NCBI RefSeq assembly: GCF_014750655.1
Contig: NZ_JABBXD010000001.1
Location: forward strand, 729,102 to 793,101
Reading direction: 5' to 3'
Source of the DNA: Salinimonas profundi
GTDB lineage: Bacteria > Pseudomonadota > Gammaproteobacteria > Enterobacterales > Alteromonadaceae
Length of the DNA stretch: 64,000 nt
Shown here: positions 18,943-27,872 of the stretch, in pieces
How the letters are laid out: every line of letters starts with the position of its first letter
How positions within the stretch are numbered: position 1 is the first letter of the stretch
Translations under genes and position numbers: made by a program
The notes under the pieces: model-generated
What the model was told of the DNA's origin: nothing
The model's database searches: none
What the model saw: the letters and a program-made list of their open reading frames with translations, nothing else

Positions 18943-20175
18943 ATGACGCATAATATTGAACAACTTGACCGCCTTGATCCTCTTGCCGCCTGTCGCGAAC
19001 AGTTTGCGCTGCCGGAAAATACCATTTATCTGGATGGCAACTCTTTAGGGGCCTTGCCCAAAGCAAGTGCCGCGCGTGTGCATGAAGTCGTCAGCCATCA
19101 ATGGGGCAACGACTTAATCAGTGCCTGGAATAAGCATAGCTGGATTGAGCTTCCATTGACGGTGGGAGATAAGATTGCACCACTGCTTGGTGCCGCTGCC
19201 GGCCAGGTGGTGGTAACGGATTCCATTTCAATCAACCTTTATAAATTGTTAGTTACCGCTTTGAATATGCAGCCAGGTCGCAACACCGTGGTCTCAGAAC
19301 AAGGCAACTTTCCTACCGATCTGTATATGGTTCAGGGAATAGAAGCGCTGCTTGGTAGCCAACGCTGCGAACTCAACAGTGTGCCCACTGAAGAACTCGA
19401 TGATGCATTAGATGAAAACGTTGCTGTTTTGATGCTCACGCATGTTAACTTTCGTTCTGGTCGCATTCACGATATGCAGCGTTTGACCAGGCTGGCACAG
19501 GATAAAGGCATACTGGTCATCTGGGATCTTGCTCACAGCACCGGTGCTGTGCCCCTCAATCTGGATGCCTGTAATGTCGACTTTGCGGTTGGGTGCGGTT
19601 ATAAATATCTTAACGGCGGCCCAGGAGCGCCTGCGTTTATTTATGCAGCCGCCAGACATCATGCACAGATTAAACAGCCGCTCAGCGGTTGGATGGGTCA
19701 CGCAAATCCCTTCGCATTTTCTGACAACTATGAACCCGCAGCGGGGGTCCGGCAGTTTCTGACGGGTACGCCATCTATTATTGCAATGGCGGCGTTAGAT
19801 GCGGCGCTTGATGTCTTTGCTGATGTGGATATGCAGGCGGTGCGCAATAAATCGATTGAACTGACAGAACTGTTTTTATCGCTCAAAAAAGACCACGCCT
19901 GCCTGTTCGATTTAACACTTCAGTCACCTGCTGATCCAGCCGTACGAGGCAGCCAGTTATCGTTTTCTCACCCTGATGCTTATGCCATTTGTCAGGCGCT
20001 CATCGGGCATGGAGTGATACCGGATTTCCGCGCACCTGACATCGTCCGGTTTGGGTTTACGCCTTTATATCTGCGCTACAGTGATATTGCTCAGGCTATA
20101 GATATTTTAGCGACGATTATGGACCACGCGCTTTACCGGGATTCAAAATACAACCAGCGGGCAACCGTCACTTAA
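18943..20175 (+). CDS. kynU: Kynureninase
   Basis: A 410-residue fold-type I pyridoxal-phosphate enzyme that cleaves kynurenine to anthranilate and alanine. The PLP lysine is Lys221 in GCGYKYLNGGPG. Other family signatures are YLDGNSLGALP near the start, WDLAHSTGA (cofactor Asp195) and FLTGTPSI. The length is normal. It is the second gene of a two-gene unit with a candidate formamidase. Tryptophan dioxygenase (kynA) is not in the window, and no anthranilate-using genes are adjacent, so the pathway is split in this genome or acts on imported kynurenine. Confidence 0.96.
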   Translation: MTHNIEQLDRLDPLAACREQFALPENTIYLDGNSLGALPKASAARVHEVVSHQWGNDLISAWNKHSWIELPLTVGDKIAPLLGAAAGQVVVTDSISINLYKLLVTALNMQPGRNTVVSEQGNFPTDLYMVQGIEALLGSQRCELNSVPTEELDDALDENVAVLMLTHVNFRSGRIHDMQRLTRLAQDKGILVIWDLAHSTGAVPLNLDACNVDFAVGCGYKYLNGGPGAPAFIYAAARHHAQIKQPLSGWMGHANPFAFSDNYEPAAGVRQFLTGTPSIIAMAALDAALDVFADVDMQAVRNKSIELTELFLSLKKDHACLFDLTLQSPADPAVRGSQLSFSHPDAYAICQALIGHGVIPDFRAPDIVRFGFTPLYLRYSDIAQAIDILATIMDHALYRDSKYNQRATVT

Positions 20176-20234
20176 GCGGCGATGCAAAAAGAAAAGTAAT
20201 GCAATTATCTGACGCAGCGAATAGTTAGCGTATT

Positions 20235-21626
20235 TCATTTTTCTGCTGCCTGATGATGGTAATATGGATAGTCATCAGGTAGCTTCGCTGGCGGGATAAA
20301 AGCAGGTTGGACAGGAATATGCCATTGATTCTTCTGCTGGTCTGTACGGGCGCCCTGAATTTGTTTCACAACACGATCAACGATATTTATGCCGCGTGCC
20401 GCCATGGATGAAAACTGATCAATACCATCGTTGTCGAACCCGCCGCGGGTTCGGTGGATATTGAATGTTTCTGAAAAGGTTCGGTCAAACTGTGCCTCTA
20501 ATGCTTTTTTACCCATGACAAAACCCAGCATCCCGCCCCATGTGGCGGCCGGGTTGTCAGCATCCCAGCCACAAAGTACGGCTATTTTAACCGTCTTTTG
20601 GTAGTCACCCTCCCCGTAAAACAGACTAATCAGACTGGCTGCGAAATTGATGCCGGAGGCAAAACAGCCGTTACAATAAAGGTTTCTGGATGTCACAGTA
20701 TAGCCATCTTGTTGTTCCACCTGATAACGCTGATAAACAGCGTCTCTGGTTACTTCCCACGGCACACCCTGGCGAAACCTGGCAAGCACAAAATCAAACA
20801 TGCGAGCCGTGTAGGACGCATCAGGAAGTCGTTGTCGCGCTTTTTGCGCAAGCGCCAATATCTGTTCGCTATCAGGCGTATTTTTAATTGTTGCTGCCAG
20901 CGAATACATTATGACGTAAAACTCCGCAGCCCAGCGGGCATCTTCTCTGGCGGTGGTTAATATTGGCAGGCGAGCCATTTCCAGCGCAATATCAGGCCGT
21001 CCGGGTGCAAACAATCCGAATATTTCTGTGGTCAGTTGCGCATCAATCATATCGAAGTGCGGATTCTTCGACGGCTTGCTGGTATCGGGAGGTAACACAC
21101 CCTGTCGCATCAGATCATGCGCCGTTTGATTCGACACCCAGAGAAAGTTTTCCTTTTCGCCTTTATCATTGGTAAAAGGGGTGTTTTCGTCAGAATAGAT
21201 ATGTGTCAGCCAGCCTTCACGAATTTGCTGTGCCGTTAAATGTGTGGTCTCATATTTTGTCAGCAGGTGCTGGTACAGGTACTCAATATCAGTATCGTCA
21301 TCCGAGCCCCACATGCCGTCTTTCTCAAATACCCAGTCAATTGTTGCCGATAAATCACTGGGAACGCCCTGCCCCCATATGCTTGGCTGATCTTTTGTGC
21401 CCCAGTCCTGACGAGTATAAAAGTCTCCATGGGGTCCCTCGCCGCCGATTTTATCCATTTCGGTGACCAGACCTGTCCAGTTTGCAATACTTTGCCCCAG
21501 CCAGAACCCTTCCAATTTGTCCTGATAGTCAGCGCGAGACAGTGTCAGCGTTTCCTGGGCCGAAACTGACATTGCCGGAAGTGAAAGGATACTGACGAGC
21601 AACAAGAGAGAAGAAAAGGCGTTCAT
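20235..21626 (-). CDS. Secreted ADP-ribosylglycohydrolase-family protein
   Basis: A protein of about 463 residues. I use the ATG at 21626, which puts a typical signal peptide (ending SVSAQ) first; an upstream start would add 17 unlikely residues. The body matches the all-helical ADP-ribosylglycohydrolase family: DKLEGFWLGQSIANW near the N terminus, metal-binding SDDDTDIEYLYQ, and a second Asp cluster in GWDADNPAATWGGMLG. Cytosolic family members remove ADP-ribose from proteins. Secreted versions are common in marine and plant-degrading bacteria, and their substrates (possibly nucleoside or sugar derivatives) are unknown. Confidence 0.85.
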   Translation of the reverse strand: MNAFSSLLLLVSILSLPAMSVSAQETLTLSRADYQDKLEGFWLGQSIANWTGLVTEMDKIGGEGPHGDFYTRQDWGTKDQPSIWGQGVPSDLSATIDWVFEKDGMWGSDDDTDIEYLYQHLLTKYETTHLTAQQIREGWLTHIYSDENTPFTNDKGEKENFLWVSNQTAHDLMRQGVLPPDTSKPSKNPHFDMIDAQLTTEIFGLFAPGRPDIALEMARLPILTTAREDARWAAEFYVIMYSLAATIKNTPDSEQILALAQKARQRLPDASYTARMFDFVLARFRQGVPWEVTRDAVYQRYQVEQQDGYTVTSRNLYCNGCFASGINFAASLISLFYGEGDYQKTVKIAVLCGWDADNPAATWGGMLGFVMGKKALEAQFDRTFSETFNIHRTRGGFDNDGIDQFSSMAARGINIVDRVVKQIQGARTDQQKNQWHIPVQPAFIPPAKLPDDYPYYHHQAAEK

Positions 21627-21753
21627 TTTAAATCCGGGACGTAATCGTACCGTTGAGCATGATTGAACTCGTAGCATGAGTCAATAAGTTGGTACTGTGC
21701 CTGACTTCACAACAGGAAACAGAGAATCAGATATAAAAAGTTGTATCAATGAA

Positions 21754-22035
21754 TTAAGAGAAAATCGCATTGTAAAGGTAAACGACTACGCCAAGCATAA
21801 TCATACTATCTCCTGCTACGCTGGCGCAGACAGAAAAACAATCTTCGAAAACTTCTTTGTGTAAGAGATCCTCTTTACAAGTTATTTCCTTCAATAAAAA
21901 TTGACGGGATAAAAATTGCACAGAGATTGATGCACCTGAAAACATCAGGCCCAGGCCAATCTGATTTTTCGACAGCAGAAATACCGCTAGCGAAAAGAAA
22001 AACAATGACAACAGGTTTTTAAGCGTGAAGGCCAT
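21754..22035 (-). CDS. Small three-helix membrane protein, candidate bacteriocin immunity protein
   Basis: About 93 residues from the ATG at 22035, which has AAAAAGG nine bases upstream; an ATG at 22083 would add 16 residues but lies inside the intercistronic hairpin. Hydrophobic segments cover about two thirds of the chain: an LLSLFFFSLAVFLL helix, a second ending SVQFL and a C-terminal LGVVVYLYNAIF helix. I recognise no family. It directly follows the double-glycine peptide gene on the same strand, and small hydrophobic proteins in that position commonly give immunity to the peptide. That function is inferred from context alone. Confidence 0.6.
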   Translation of the reverse strand: MAFTLKNLLSLFFFSLAVFLLSKNQIGLGLMFSGASISVQFLSRQFLLKEITCKEDLLHKEVFEDCFSVCASVAGDSMIMLGVVVYLYNAIFS

Positions 22036-22056
22036 GGCGTTAGCCCTTTTTTGTTT

Positions 22057-22086
22057 GAAGTGTGGTGCCAGCAGGCACCACATTTA
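22057..22086 (-). promoter_or_regulatory. Perfect hairpin between peptide gene and candidate immunity gene
   Basis: TGTGGTGCC (22062-22070) and GGCACCACA (22075-22083) form perfect nine-base arms around a four-base loop. The stem starts just after the peptide stop codon. No T-run follows on the minus strand, so it more likely stabilises the upstream message or sets the peptide:immunity ratio than terminates fully. Confidence 0.65.
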
Positions 22087-22087
22087 C

Positions 22088-22312
22088 TTAATGTGTCAAA
22101 CCCCAGGCGGCATCAGCTATCCACTCATCAATACCGGTATTTTCAGCCAGATATGTTCCCGCGGAATAGCCCATTCCGAAGGCCATACCCACCAAACCCA
22201 TTCCCCTGAACGTAGTTAATGCCAGCCTAGCATTCATGCCTGGAAATATATTTGTGGGAGGACGAAAACCACCGTCAACGGCGTTGACAGAATTTATGTC
22301 TAAAACTTCCAT
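22088..22312 (-). CDS. Double-glycine-leader bacteriocin-like peptide precursor
   Basis: A 74-residue precursor with a class II leader: MEVLDINSVNAVDGG, having the usual acidic/hydrophobic pattern before a Gly-Gly cut site at residues 14-15. The predicted 59-residue mature peptide is rich in Gly and Ala with GxxxG-type spacing (GLVGMAFGMGYSAG), typical of membrane-inserting two-peptide or one-peptide class II bacteriocins and class II microcins. An AAGGAT ribosome site lies eight bases before the ATG. Export would need a C39-peptidase ABC transporter, which is not in the window. A candidate immunity gene follows. Activity is inferred. Confidence 0.75.
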   Translation of the reverse strand: MEVLDINSVNAVDGGFRPPTNIFPGMNARLALTTFRGMGLVGMAFGMGYSAGTYLAENTGIDEWIADAAWGLTH

Positions 22313-22343
22313 TTTTTTATATCCTTATAAAGTATGTGAGTCA

Positions 22344-22357
22344 CAAGATTTATCTTG
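22344..22357. promoter_or_regulatory. Palindrome upstream of the bacteriocin-like gene
   Basis: CAAGAT-TT-ATCTTG forms six-base perfect arms about 30 bases before the ATG, where a repressor or activator could act. No known regulator motif is recognised. Confidence 0.35.
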
Positions 22358-22424
22358 CAAAACAACTGTAAAAGAAAAATGTGAATAAACCATCTGTCTC
22401 TCAGATCTAATTTTTATGCGTTGT

Positions 22425-22745
22425 TTACCTTTTAGACGGTGTTTGATTGACCTTAAGGGAAAATTGCTCAGCCATAGACCCTATAATTCTGGACATGCCT
22501 GAAATACTGCCAGCCTTATTGCGATCCCACAGGCAGTTGAGTGTCTGATGGCCTTTTCGTAGTTTGCACGACCATTTCTTGCTATCAGCGTCAAACGGCC
22601 TGAACGCGTCGGTTTTCTCCCACCCCTGCGAACAATACTGTTCAATGATCTGCTCAAAGGTTCCTGCGCTGATTTTTTCTATGATATTTAAGTCATTCCG
22701 CTTATAGCGGTAGGCAACCCATTGATGTCTGAACATTGCGAACAC
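22425..22745 (-). CDS. Hypothetical protein upstream of the bacteriocin-like gene
   Basis: A 106-residue basic protein without signal peptide or membrane helix. The GTG start at 22745 is supported by AGGAG nine bases upstream. A central segment (IIEQYCSQGWEKTDAFRPF) faintly recalls small DUF4177-like proteins with a GWE motif, but I do not claim the family. It ends about 110 bases before the bacteriocin-like gene on the same strand, so it could be part of the same unit or an independent gene. Function unknown. Confidence 0.55.
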   Translation of the reverse strand: MFAMFRHQWVAYRYKRNDLNIIEKISAGTFEQIIEQYCSQGWEKTDAFRPFDADSKKWSCKLRKGHQTLNCLWDRNKAGSISGMSRIIGSMAEQFSLKVNQTPSKR

Positions 22746-22999
22746 GCTATTCTACTCCTGCTTTACAAACGTGCGATCACGAAGGATTATCCATGAAAAT
22801 GACCGCATGGTCAGTATTTTAAGTTTATCTCTTCTGGCTTTTAGTCAGAACCTTTGATTGTTTCACACTGCTTTTCTAACTAGTGACATGATGAAATGGA
22901 ATTGCTCTTCTCTACGCAGTCTGTCAATTGAAACGCGCTGGTTAATCATTGCGCTATCTCGTACACTGACAGTTAATCTCTCCCTATTATCAGTCCATT

Positions 23000-23956
23000 A
23001 TGAACAGCCGACTCTATCTTTTCATCTTTGTATTACTTAGCGGTATGGCGAACGCGCAGTCTTCCACAGATACCCCCAAAATGGATGATATCAGCGACCT
23101 GACGCCTCGCGAGACATTGGAAAATACGGTTGTTTCGATCGTTCATAATTTTATAGAGCACCTGCCCTACCTGTTCGCCGGTCTGATTATTCTGTTGTTA
23201 ACCTGGCTGGTTGCTTACCTGGTTGGCAAAGTTGTTCTTAAGCTAACCCGTCATATGCGACAGTCGCTCAGCGAACTGTTCGAGCGGCTGTCGCATATTG
23301 GTATCTGGGCGTTAGGTTTATTGCTGGCCGCCATGGTCGTTTTCCCAGGCCTCACCCCCGCTAAAGCACTGGGCGGTTTGGGCTTGGCTTCCATCGCCAT
23401 CGGCTTTGCATTCAAAGAGATATTTGAAAACTTTTTTGCCGGCGTGCTGTTGTTATGGAAGTATCCGTTCGAGAAAGGCGACTTTATCGAGTGTCAGTCC
23501 ATTCTGGGAAAAGTAGAGAATATTTCAGTGCGCATGACGACTATTCGTAAAACCAACGGCGAACTGGTAGTGGTTCCGAATTCTTTCTTGTTCAAAAATG
23601 CCGTCAACGTATTAACTGATCAAGATAAACGTCGCATCACAGTGATGACCGGCGTGGCATATTCAGAAGATGCCGATCACGCTGTGGAGTTGCTGCAGCA
23701 AGCATTATCTCACTGTGACACAGTGGATCAGCAGCTACCCATTCAGATTTTTCTAAACGGCTTTGGCGACAGCAGTATTGATATTGAAATCACCTGGTGG
23801 ACCGGGCCAACCCCGTTAGATCACAGACGCTCTCGCAGCGAAGTGGTCAGCATTGTGAAGCGTACGCTGGATGATGCGGGTATCGAGATCCCCTTCCCAT
23901 ACCGAACCATGACATTTAAAGAACCGCTGGTAATAAATCAGGAGCAGCGAGACTAA
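23000..23956 (+). CDS. MscS-family mechanosensitive ion channel
   Basis: A 318-residue protein with a signal-peptide-like N terminus (about 1-20), then hydrophobic helices at about 54-78 and 95-117 and the pore-lining helix followed by the beta domain. The MscS core is clear: GLASIAIGFAFKEIFENFFAG, then LLLWKYPFEKGDFIECQ and the RMTTIRKTNGELVVVPNSFL segment. The Gly/Ala-rich pore helix precedes the F-K-E turn typical of short MscS paralogues. Such channels open under membrane tension and release solutes on hypo-osmotic shock. It stands alone. Confidence 0.92.
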   Translation: MNSRLYLFIFVLLSGMANAQSSTDTPKMDDISDLTPRETLENTVVSIVHNFIEHLPYLFAGLIILLLTWLVAYLVGKVVLKLTRHMRQSLSELFERLSHIGIWALGLLLAAMVVFPGLTPAKALGGLGLASIAIGFAFKEIFENFFAGVLLLWKYPFEKGDFIECQSILGKVENISVRMTTIRKTNGELVVVPNSFLFKNAVNVLTDQDKRRITVMTGVAYSEDADHAVELLQQALSHCDTVDQQLPIQIFLNGFGDSSIDIEITWWTGPTPLDHRRSRSEVVSIVKRTLDDAGIEIPFPYRTMTFKEPLVINQEQRD

Positions 23957-24108
23957 CCAATGAGAAGCTTTTTGAGTGCGATACTCCTGGCATGACAATA
24001 ATGTTCAGTCGGGCAAAGGACGTTGATAAACGTCAGAAAGAAAAGCATGATTAGGTAAGTGAAGCAGACTGCACTCCCAACGACTGAGAGAATGCAGTCT
24101 TCAGTAAA

Positions 24109-25713
24109 CTATCGTCCGGATGCCTTTCGGGCATCTTTAAATTCTGAATCGCCGGTCCACTTTGGCCAGTCGCCATTATTTGCCAGCTCAGCCATGATCT
24201 GACCGATAAGATCCAAATCTTGCTTTACGCCACCCAGTGTCCAGCTTTCAAAATAGTCATCACCACTTTTATGATAGCGGTTAGCGATAAATTGTGGGTC
24301 GGTATCCCCCAGACTCATGAACAGGTAAGAAGGAATACCTTCACGTGCGGCCGCAAAGTGATCAGAGCGGAAAAATAACCCGTTTTGCGGTCTTGGATCA
24401 GGCTTTACGGTTCGTCCCTGAGATTTAGACACTTTCTCTACGTAGTCTTCCAGCTCTGAAACATTATCGCCATACTGCAGCGTGTAATCGGTAGCATCGT
24501 TTACATTCATGCCATCAATATTTAAAAACGCAACGATATCTTTTGCCGGAATGGGTGGGTTTTGTGCGAAATGCTTTGCACCAATCAGCCCGGTTTCCTC
24601 AGCAGTAAACGCGCCGAACATCATCGTTCGCTTGTAAGGATTCTCTTTAGCCTGCGATTTGAATACACGCGCGAGCTCTAAAACACCGGCAGTACCAGAA
24701 GCATTATCTACCGCTCCGTTCAGAACAACTTCTTTACCGTTCTCCATTCCTTTACCCAGCGCGTCCCAGTGCGCGTGAAGTGCCACCCACTCATCGGGTG
24801 ACTCGCTGCCCGGTAAAATAGCCGCCACATTGCGTGACTCTTTGTGCTCGATGGTATTATTCAGCGTCAACTGTGCTGTCTGCTTCAGATCAACCGCCTC
24901 AAAGTCTCGCTGACCTGCGGCTTTCTTCATTTCACGATAGTTCAGACCGGCAGCTTCAAACACTTTTTGCGCAGCACGCAGGTGCATCCATCCCATTACG
25001 CCGACCTGGGATTGGTTTTTGTTATCATCAACCAGCGTGAATTTGGCGGTGGTGCCGCCTGCCTGAACAACGCCCCAGCCATAGCCAGCCGGCATGGTTT
25101 CATGGACGATGAACACCGCCTTTGCACCCTGCCGTGCCGCCTCTTCATATTTATAGGTCCAGCGCCCGTAATAGGTCATGGCATTGCCGGTAAAAAAATC
25201 GGGTTTGCCGGATGAGAACCCCGGATCGTTGACAAGCACGATCACCGTTTTGTCCTTTACGTCAACGCCTTCATAATCGTTCCAGTCATATTCAGGGGCA
25301 TTAATGCCATAACCAACAAAAACCACATCATTATTAATTTTCACGGTCTCGCTGATGCGTTGGGTGCGGGCCACAAACTCACTGCCATTCTCAAATGTCA
25401 GATCGCCCATTTTCAACGAGAAATCCTGATCAGCCAGGATGCGAGCCAGCGGCACGTTTTGAATATAACTATCGCCAAATGCAGGTTTTAGTCCTATTTC
25501 CTTAAACTGTTTAACCAGGTAATCAATGGTTTTATCCTCGCCAGCCGACAGCGGTGCTCGCCCTTCAAACTCGTCGCTGGCAAGGGTTTTAACATCTTCA
25601 CGAAAATTATCTAGATTCAGCGACTGCCCAATCTCTGACAATGTATTTTCCGCGGCATTTACCGCCATACTGCTGGAAAGCAGTACAGCGCCGGCAATGA
25701 GTTTTTTGACCAT
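24109..25713 (-). CDS. Secreted M28-family zinc metallopeptidase
   Basis: About 534 residues from the ATG at 25713, giving a clean signal peptide (MVKKLIAGAVLL to VNAA); an upstream start would add 19 residues. A PA (protease-associated) insert lies in the N-terminal half. The two-zinc M28 site is visible, numbered from that upstream start: H334 in HAHWDALG, D355 in DNASGT, E391-E392 in AEETGLIG, D419 in NIDGM and H500 near the end. Such enzymes are aminopeptidases or carboxypeptidases acting in the periplasm or outside the cell. No other protease genes are adjacent. Confidence 0.93.
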   Translation of the reverse strand: MVKKLIAGAVLLSSSMAVNAAENTLSEIGQSLNLDNFREDVKTLASDEFEGRAPLSAGEDKTIDYLVKQFKEIGLKPAFGDSYIQNVPLARILADQDFSLKMGDLTFENGSEFVARTQRISETVKINNDVVFVGYGINAPEYDWNDYEGVDVKDKTVIVLVNDPGFSSGKPDFFTGNAMTYYGRWTYKYEEAARQGAKAVFIVHETMPAGYGWGVVQAGGTTAKFTLVDDNKNQSQVGVMGWMHLRAAQKVFEAAGLNYREMKKAAGQRDFEAVDLKQTAQLTLNNTIEHKESRNVAAILPGSESPDEWVALHAHWDALGKGMENGKEVVLNGAVDNASGTAGVLELARVFKSQAKENPYKRTMMFGAFTAEETGLIGAKHFAQNPPIPAKDIVAFLNIDGMNVNDATDYTLQYGDNVSELEDYVEKVSKSQGRTVKPDPRPQNGLFFRSDHFAAAREGIPSYLFMSLGDTDPQFIANRYHKSGDDYFESWTLGGVKQDLDLIGQIMAELANNGDWPKWTGDSEFKDARKASGR

Positions 25714-25940
25714 GAGGTTACTCTTTATTGATGATTTGTCTGAAGAGTAACGAATAGGGAAACCTAACACAAACGTTCACAGACCAAAGTCTGATTCCTC
25801 TGGTTAAGAAACAGATTTAAACGAGTATGGGACTAAGAAGAAATCGCGACTTGTACTAAAAGTTAGTGCACGATGAGGACGCATTTACATGAAGCATCTA
25901 ATGCTCACAGAATTATGCAAAGAACGAGTCCGGAAAACGA

Positions 25941-25966
25941 AAACGCCGGACAATTGTCCGGCGTTT
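25941..25966 (-). terminator. Intrinsic terminator of the PKD lipoprotein gene
   Basis: A 26-base perfect palindrome: AAACGCCGGACAA (25941-25953) and its complement (25954-25966). Read on the minus strand it is followed by TTTTCGTTTT. It lies about 25 bases beyond the stop at 25990 and could also work weakly in the other direction. Confidence 0.85.
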
Positions 25967-25989
25967 AATCACGATAACGTGGTTATCTG

Positions 25990-27852
25990 TTATAGCTTAA
26001 TGTAATCACCGGTTTTTAAGTCAACAACGGTAATGATAAGGTCGAAGCTGTCTTTACTTATAGAAGCCATGTAAAGCAGACCTCGTGCTTCATCTAACTC
26101 CAGTCCGGTCGCCTCATCTTCAGGCATAGTAGATGTTGCATCGCGAGCGACACCCTCTACGATAACTTCAGCGGTTTCAGAAGCGGTATCAAATCGAACC
26201 AGATCACTATCCTTTACATAATAAAGTGATGCACCATCAGTAGTGATAGCTAAATCACCTACCGTATCAGCAAGTGTTCCTGTGACCTCTGAAATCGCTT
26301 TCGATGTCAAATCTACTGCACTAAATGGCACATCGGTCCAAGAGTTAAATGCAACCACAAGGCGATTAGCACTTTCGTCAAAGATTGCAGAAATCGGCGC
26401 TTCATTGAGTGTTGATTCCGCCTGGTCAACGACCAATGTACGTTTACCAGTATCAGGATTCAGTGTCAGGATTTGATTGTTCGTATTATCAACAATATAA
26501 ATATTGTTGTCAGGTGCAGCTACCAGGTCGATAGCCAGACCAACAACCGGACCATTGGCCGCGTCGTTAGACGACACAACTGTTTGTTCAAGCGTGTCCA
26601 AATCAGTGGTCATGATCTCAGATCCCGTACTGGAGAAGAAACGATTGCCCACAGGGTCCAGATAGAAGCTCCATACAGTCCTGTCCTCAAACCCTTCCGC
26701 TTTTTGAACCTCAAGTAGTTCAAGCTCACCGGTATTCAGGTCCAGTACCCGGGTCGCCACGTCACTTACCATGAAGCCACTTGACTGGATATAGAGCTTA
26801 TTTGTTTTGGTATTCAAACCAATATCCACAAGCTCGCTGTCGATGGTCGTCGCATTGGCAGCATCTGCAGTTACAGGATGAGAAAGCTGTTTTTTCAGGC
26901 CTTTTGAATCTGTCGCAATAATTGTCAGTTCACTGATATCAGCAACGCTGACATTTTCTGCGCGCCATTTACCAGTATCCGCCTCCACAACAGCGTTATA
27001 TTCTGTGCTACCGGATGATACGGTAACTGTCGCCAGCGTTGCTTCATTTTTAGTCTCAACACTACCAAACACATCAACTTCAGTCGCTGTAACTACCCCA
27101 TAGGCAGACGGGAATGTAACACTCACCTCGGGGATATATTGAGAATCGACAGTAACTTCCACAGTATCGCTTGCTGTTGCCCCTTCACTGTCTGTCACAG
27201 TGACGGTAAATGTAAGTGTCTCGCTCTGTTCTACCTGAGGGGCAGTAAAGCTGGCACTGGAACTGTCACTATTGGTTATTGCGTCTACCGCAACACCTGA
27301 GCCTGTTTGTTCCCACAAGTAAGAAACAACTGAGTCGTTGGTATTGCTATCCTGCGCCGTAGCCGTCAGCGTGACAGTATCGCCGGAAGTCACGTTCTGA
27401 GCCTCCCCCGCATCGACGGTGGGTGCGACGTTATCTTCAGTCACGGTTATTTTGAAGCTGTCCTCTACAGATGCTTCTGCGGTCTTACATGTAACCGTAA
27501 CAGAAACCTCTCCAGAGGCATTAGGCTGGCCTTCAATTCTTTCAAAGTTAATGATAGACAGGCCCAGTCCGTTCTTAACCTGGGTGATCTGGGCGTCGAT
27601 ATCAGCATCGTCTCCAGCGGTACACAGGTTTTCGGGGATCGCAAATTTAAATTCTTCACCGACTTTAGCGCTCATATCTGCAATCGGATTAGCCACTTCC
27701 AGAGATGCGCTGGCCGTAGGTGTTGTGGTAACCGGCGCGGCTGTTTGCTCTGGCGTAGACGACGAGGAGTCGCTACCACCACCGCCACATGCGGTCAGGC
27801 CTACAGCAGACATCAGAACTAAAATTTTGGTAAATTGGAATTGGGGAGACAT
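25990..27852 (-). CDS. PKD/Ig-domain lipoprotein with C-terminal beta-propeller, riboswitch-controlled
   Basis: A 620-residue surface lipoprotein. The lipobox is LTAC (Cys22), followed by a Gly/Ser/Thr-rich linker. About 145-235 is a PKD/REJ-like Ig domain (PTVDAGEAQNVTSGDTVTL, then FTVTVTDSEGATASDTVEV); about 237-330 is a second Ig-like domain; about 335-620 looks like a repeated-blade propeller with TGKRTLVV and DAVGDLA-type turns. It is probably an adhesin or matrix-binding protein; no enzyme site is seen. A c-di-GMP-I riboswitch in its leader implies control by the motile/sessile switch. A strong terminator follows the gene. Confidence 0.82.
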   Translation of the reverse strand: MSPQFQFTKILVLMSAVGLTACGGGGSDSSSSTPEQTAAPVTTTPTASASLEVANPIADMSAKVGEEFKFAIPENLCTAGDDADIDAQITQVKNGLGLSIINFERIEGQPNASGEVSVTVTCKTAEASVEDSFKITVTEDNVAPTVDAGEAQNVTSGDTVTLTATAQDSNTNDSVVSYLWEQTGSGVAVDAITNSDSSSASFTAPQVEQSETLTFTVTVTDSEGATASDTVEVTVDSQYIPEVSVTFPSAYGVVTATEVDVFGSVETKNEATLATVTVSSGSTEYNAVVEADTGKWRAENVSVADISELTIIATDSKGLKKQLSHPVTADAANATTIDSELVDIGLNTKTNKLYIQSSGFMVSDVATRVLDLNTGELELLEVQKAEGFEDRTVWSFYLDPVGNRFFSSTGSEIMTTDLDTLEQTVVSSNDAANGPVVGLAIDLVAAPDNNIYIVDNTNNQILTLNPDTGKRTLVVDQAESTLNEAPISAIFDESANRLVVAFNSWTDVPFSAVDLTSKAISEVTGTLADTVGDLAITTDGASLYYVKDSDLVRFDTASETAEVIVEGVARDATSTMPEDEATGLELDEARGLLYMASISKDSFDLIITVVDLKTGDYIKL

Positions 27853-27872
27853 TTTTCATCCTTAAAAATTAA

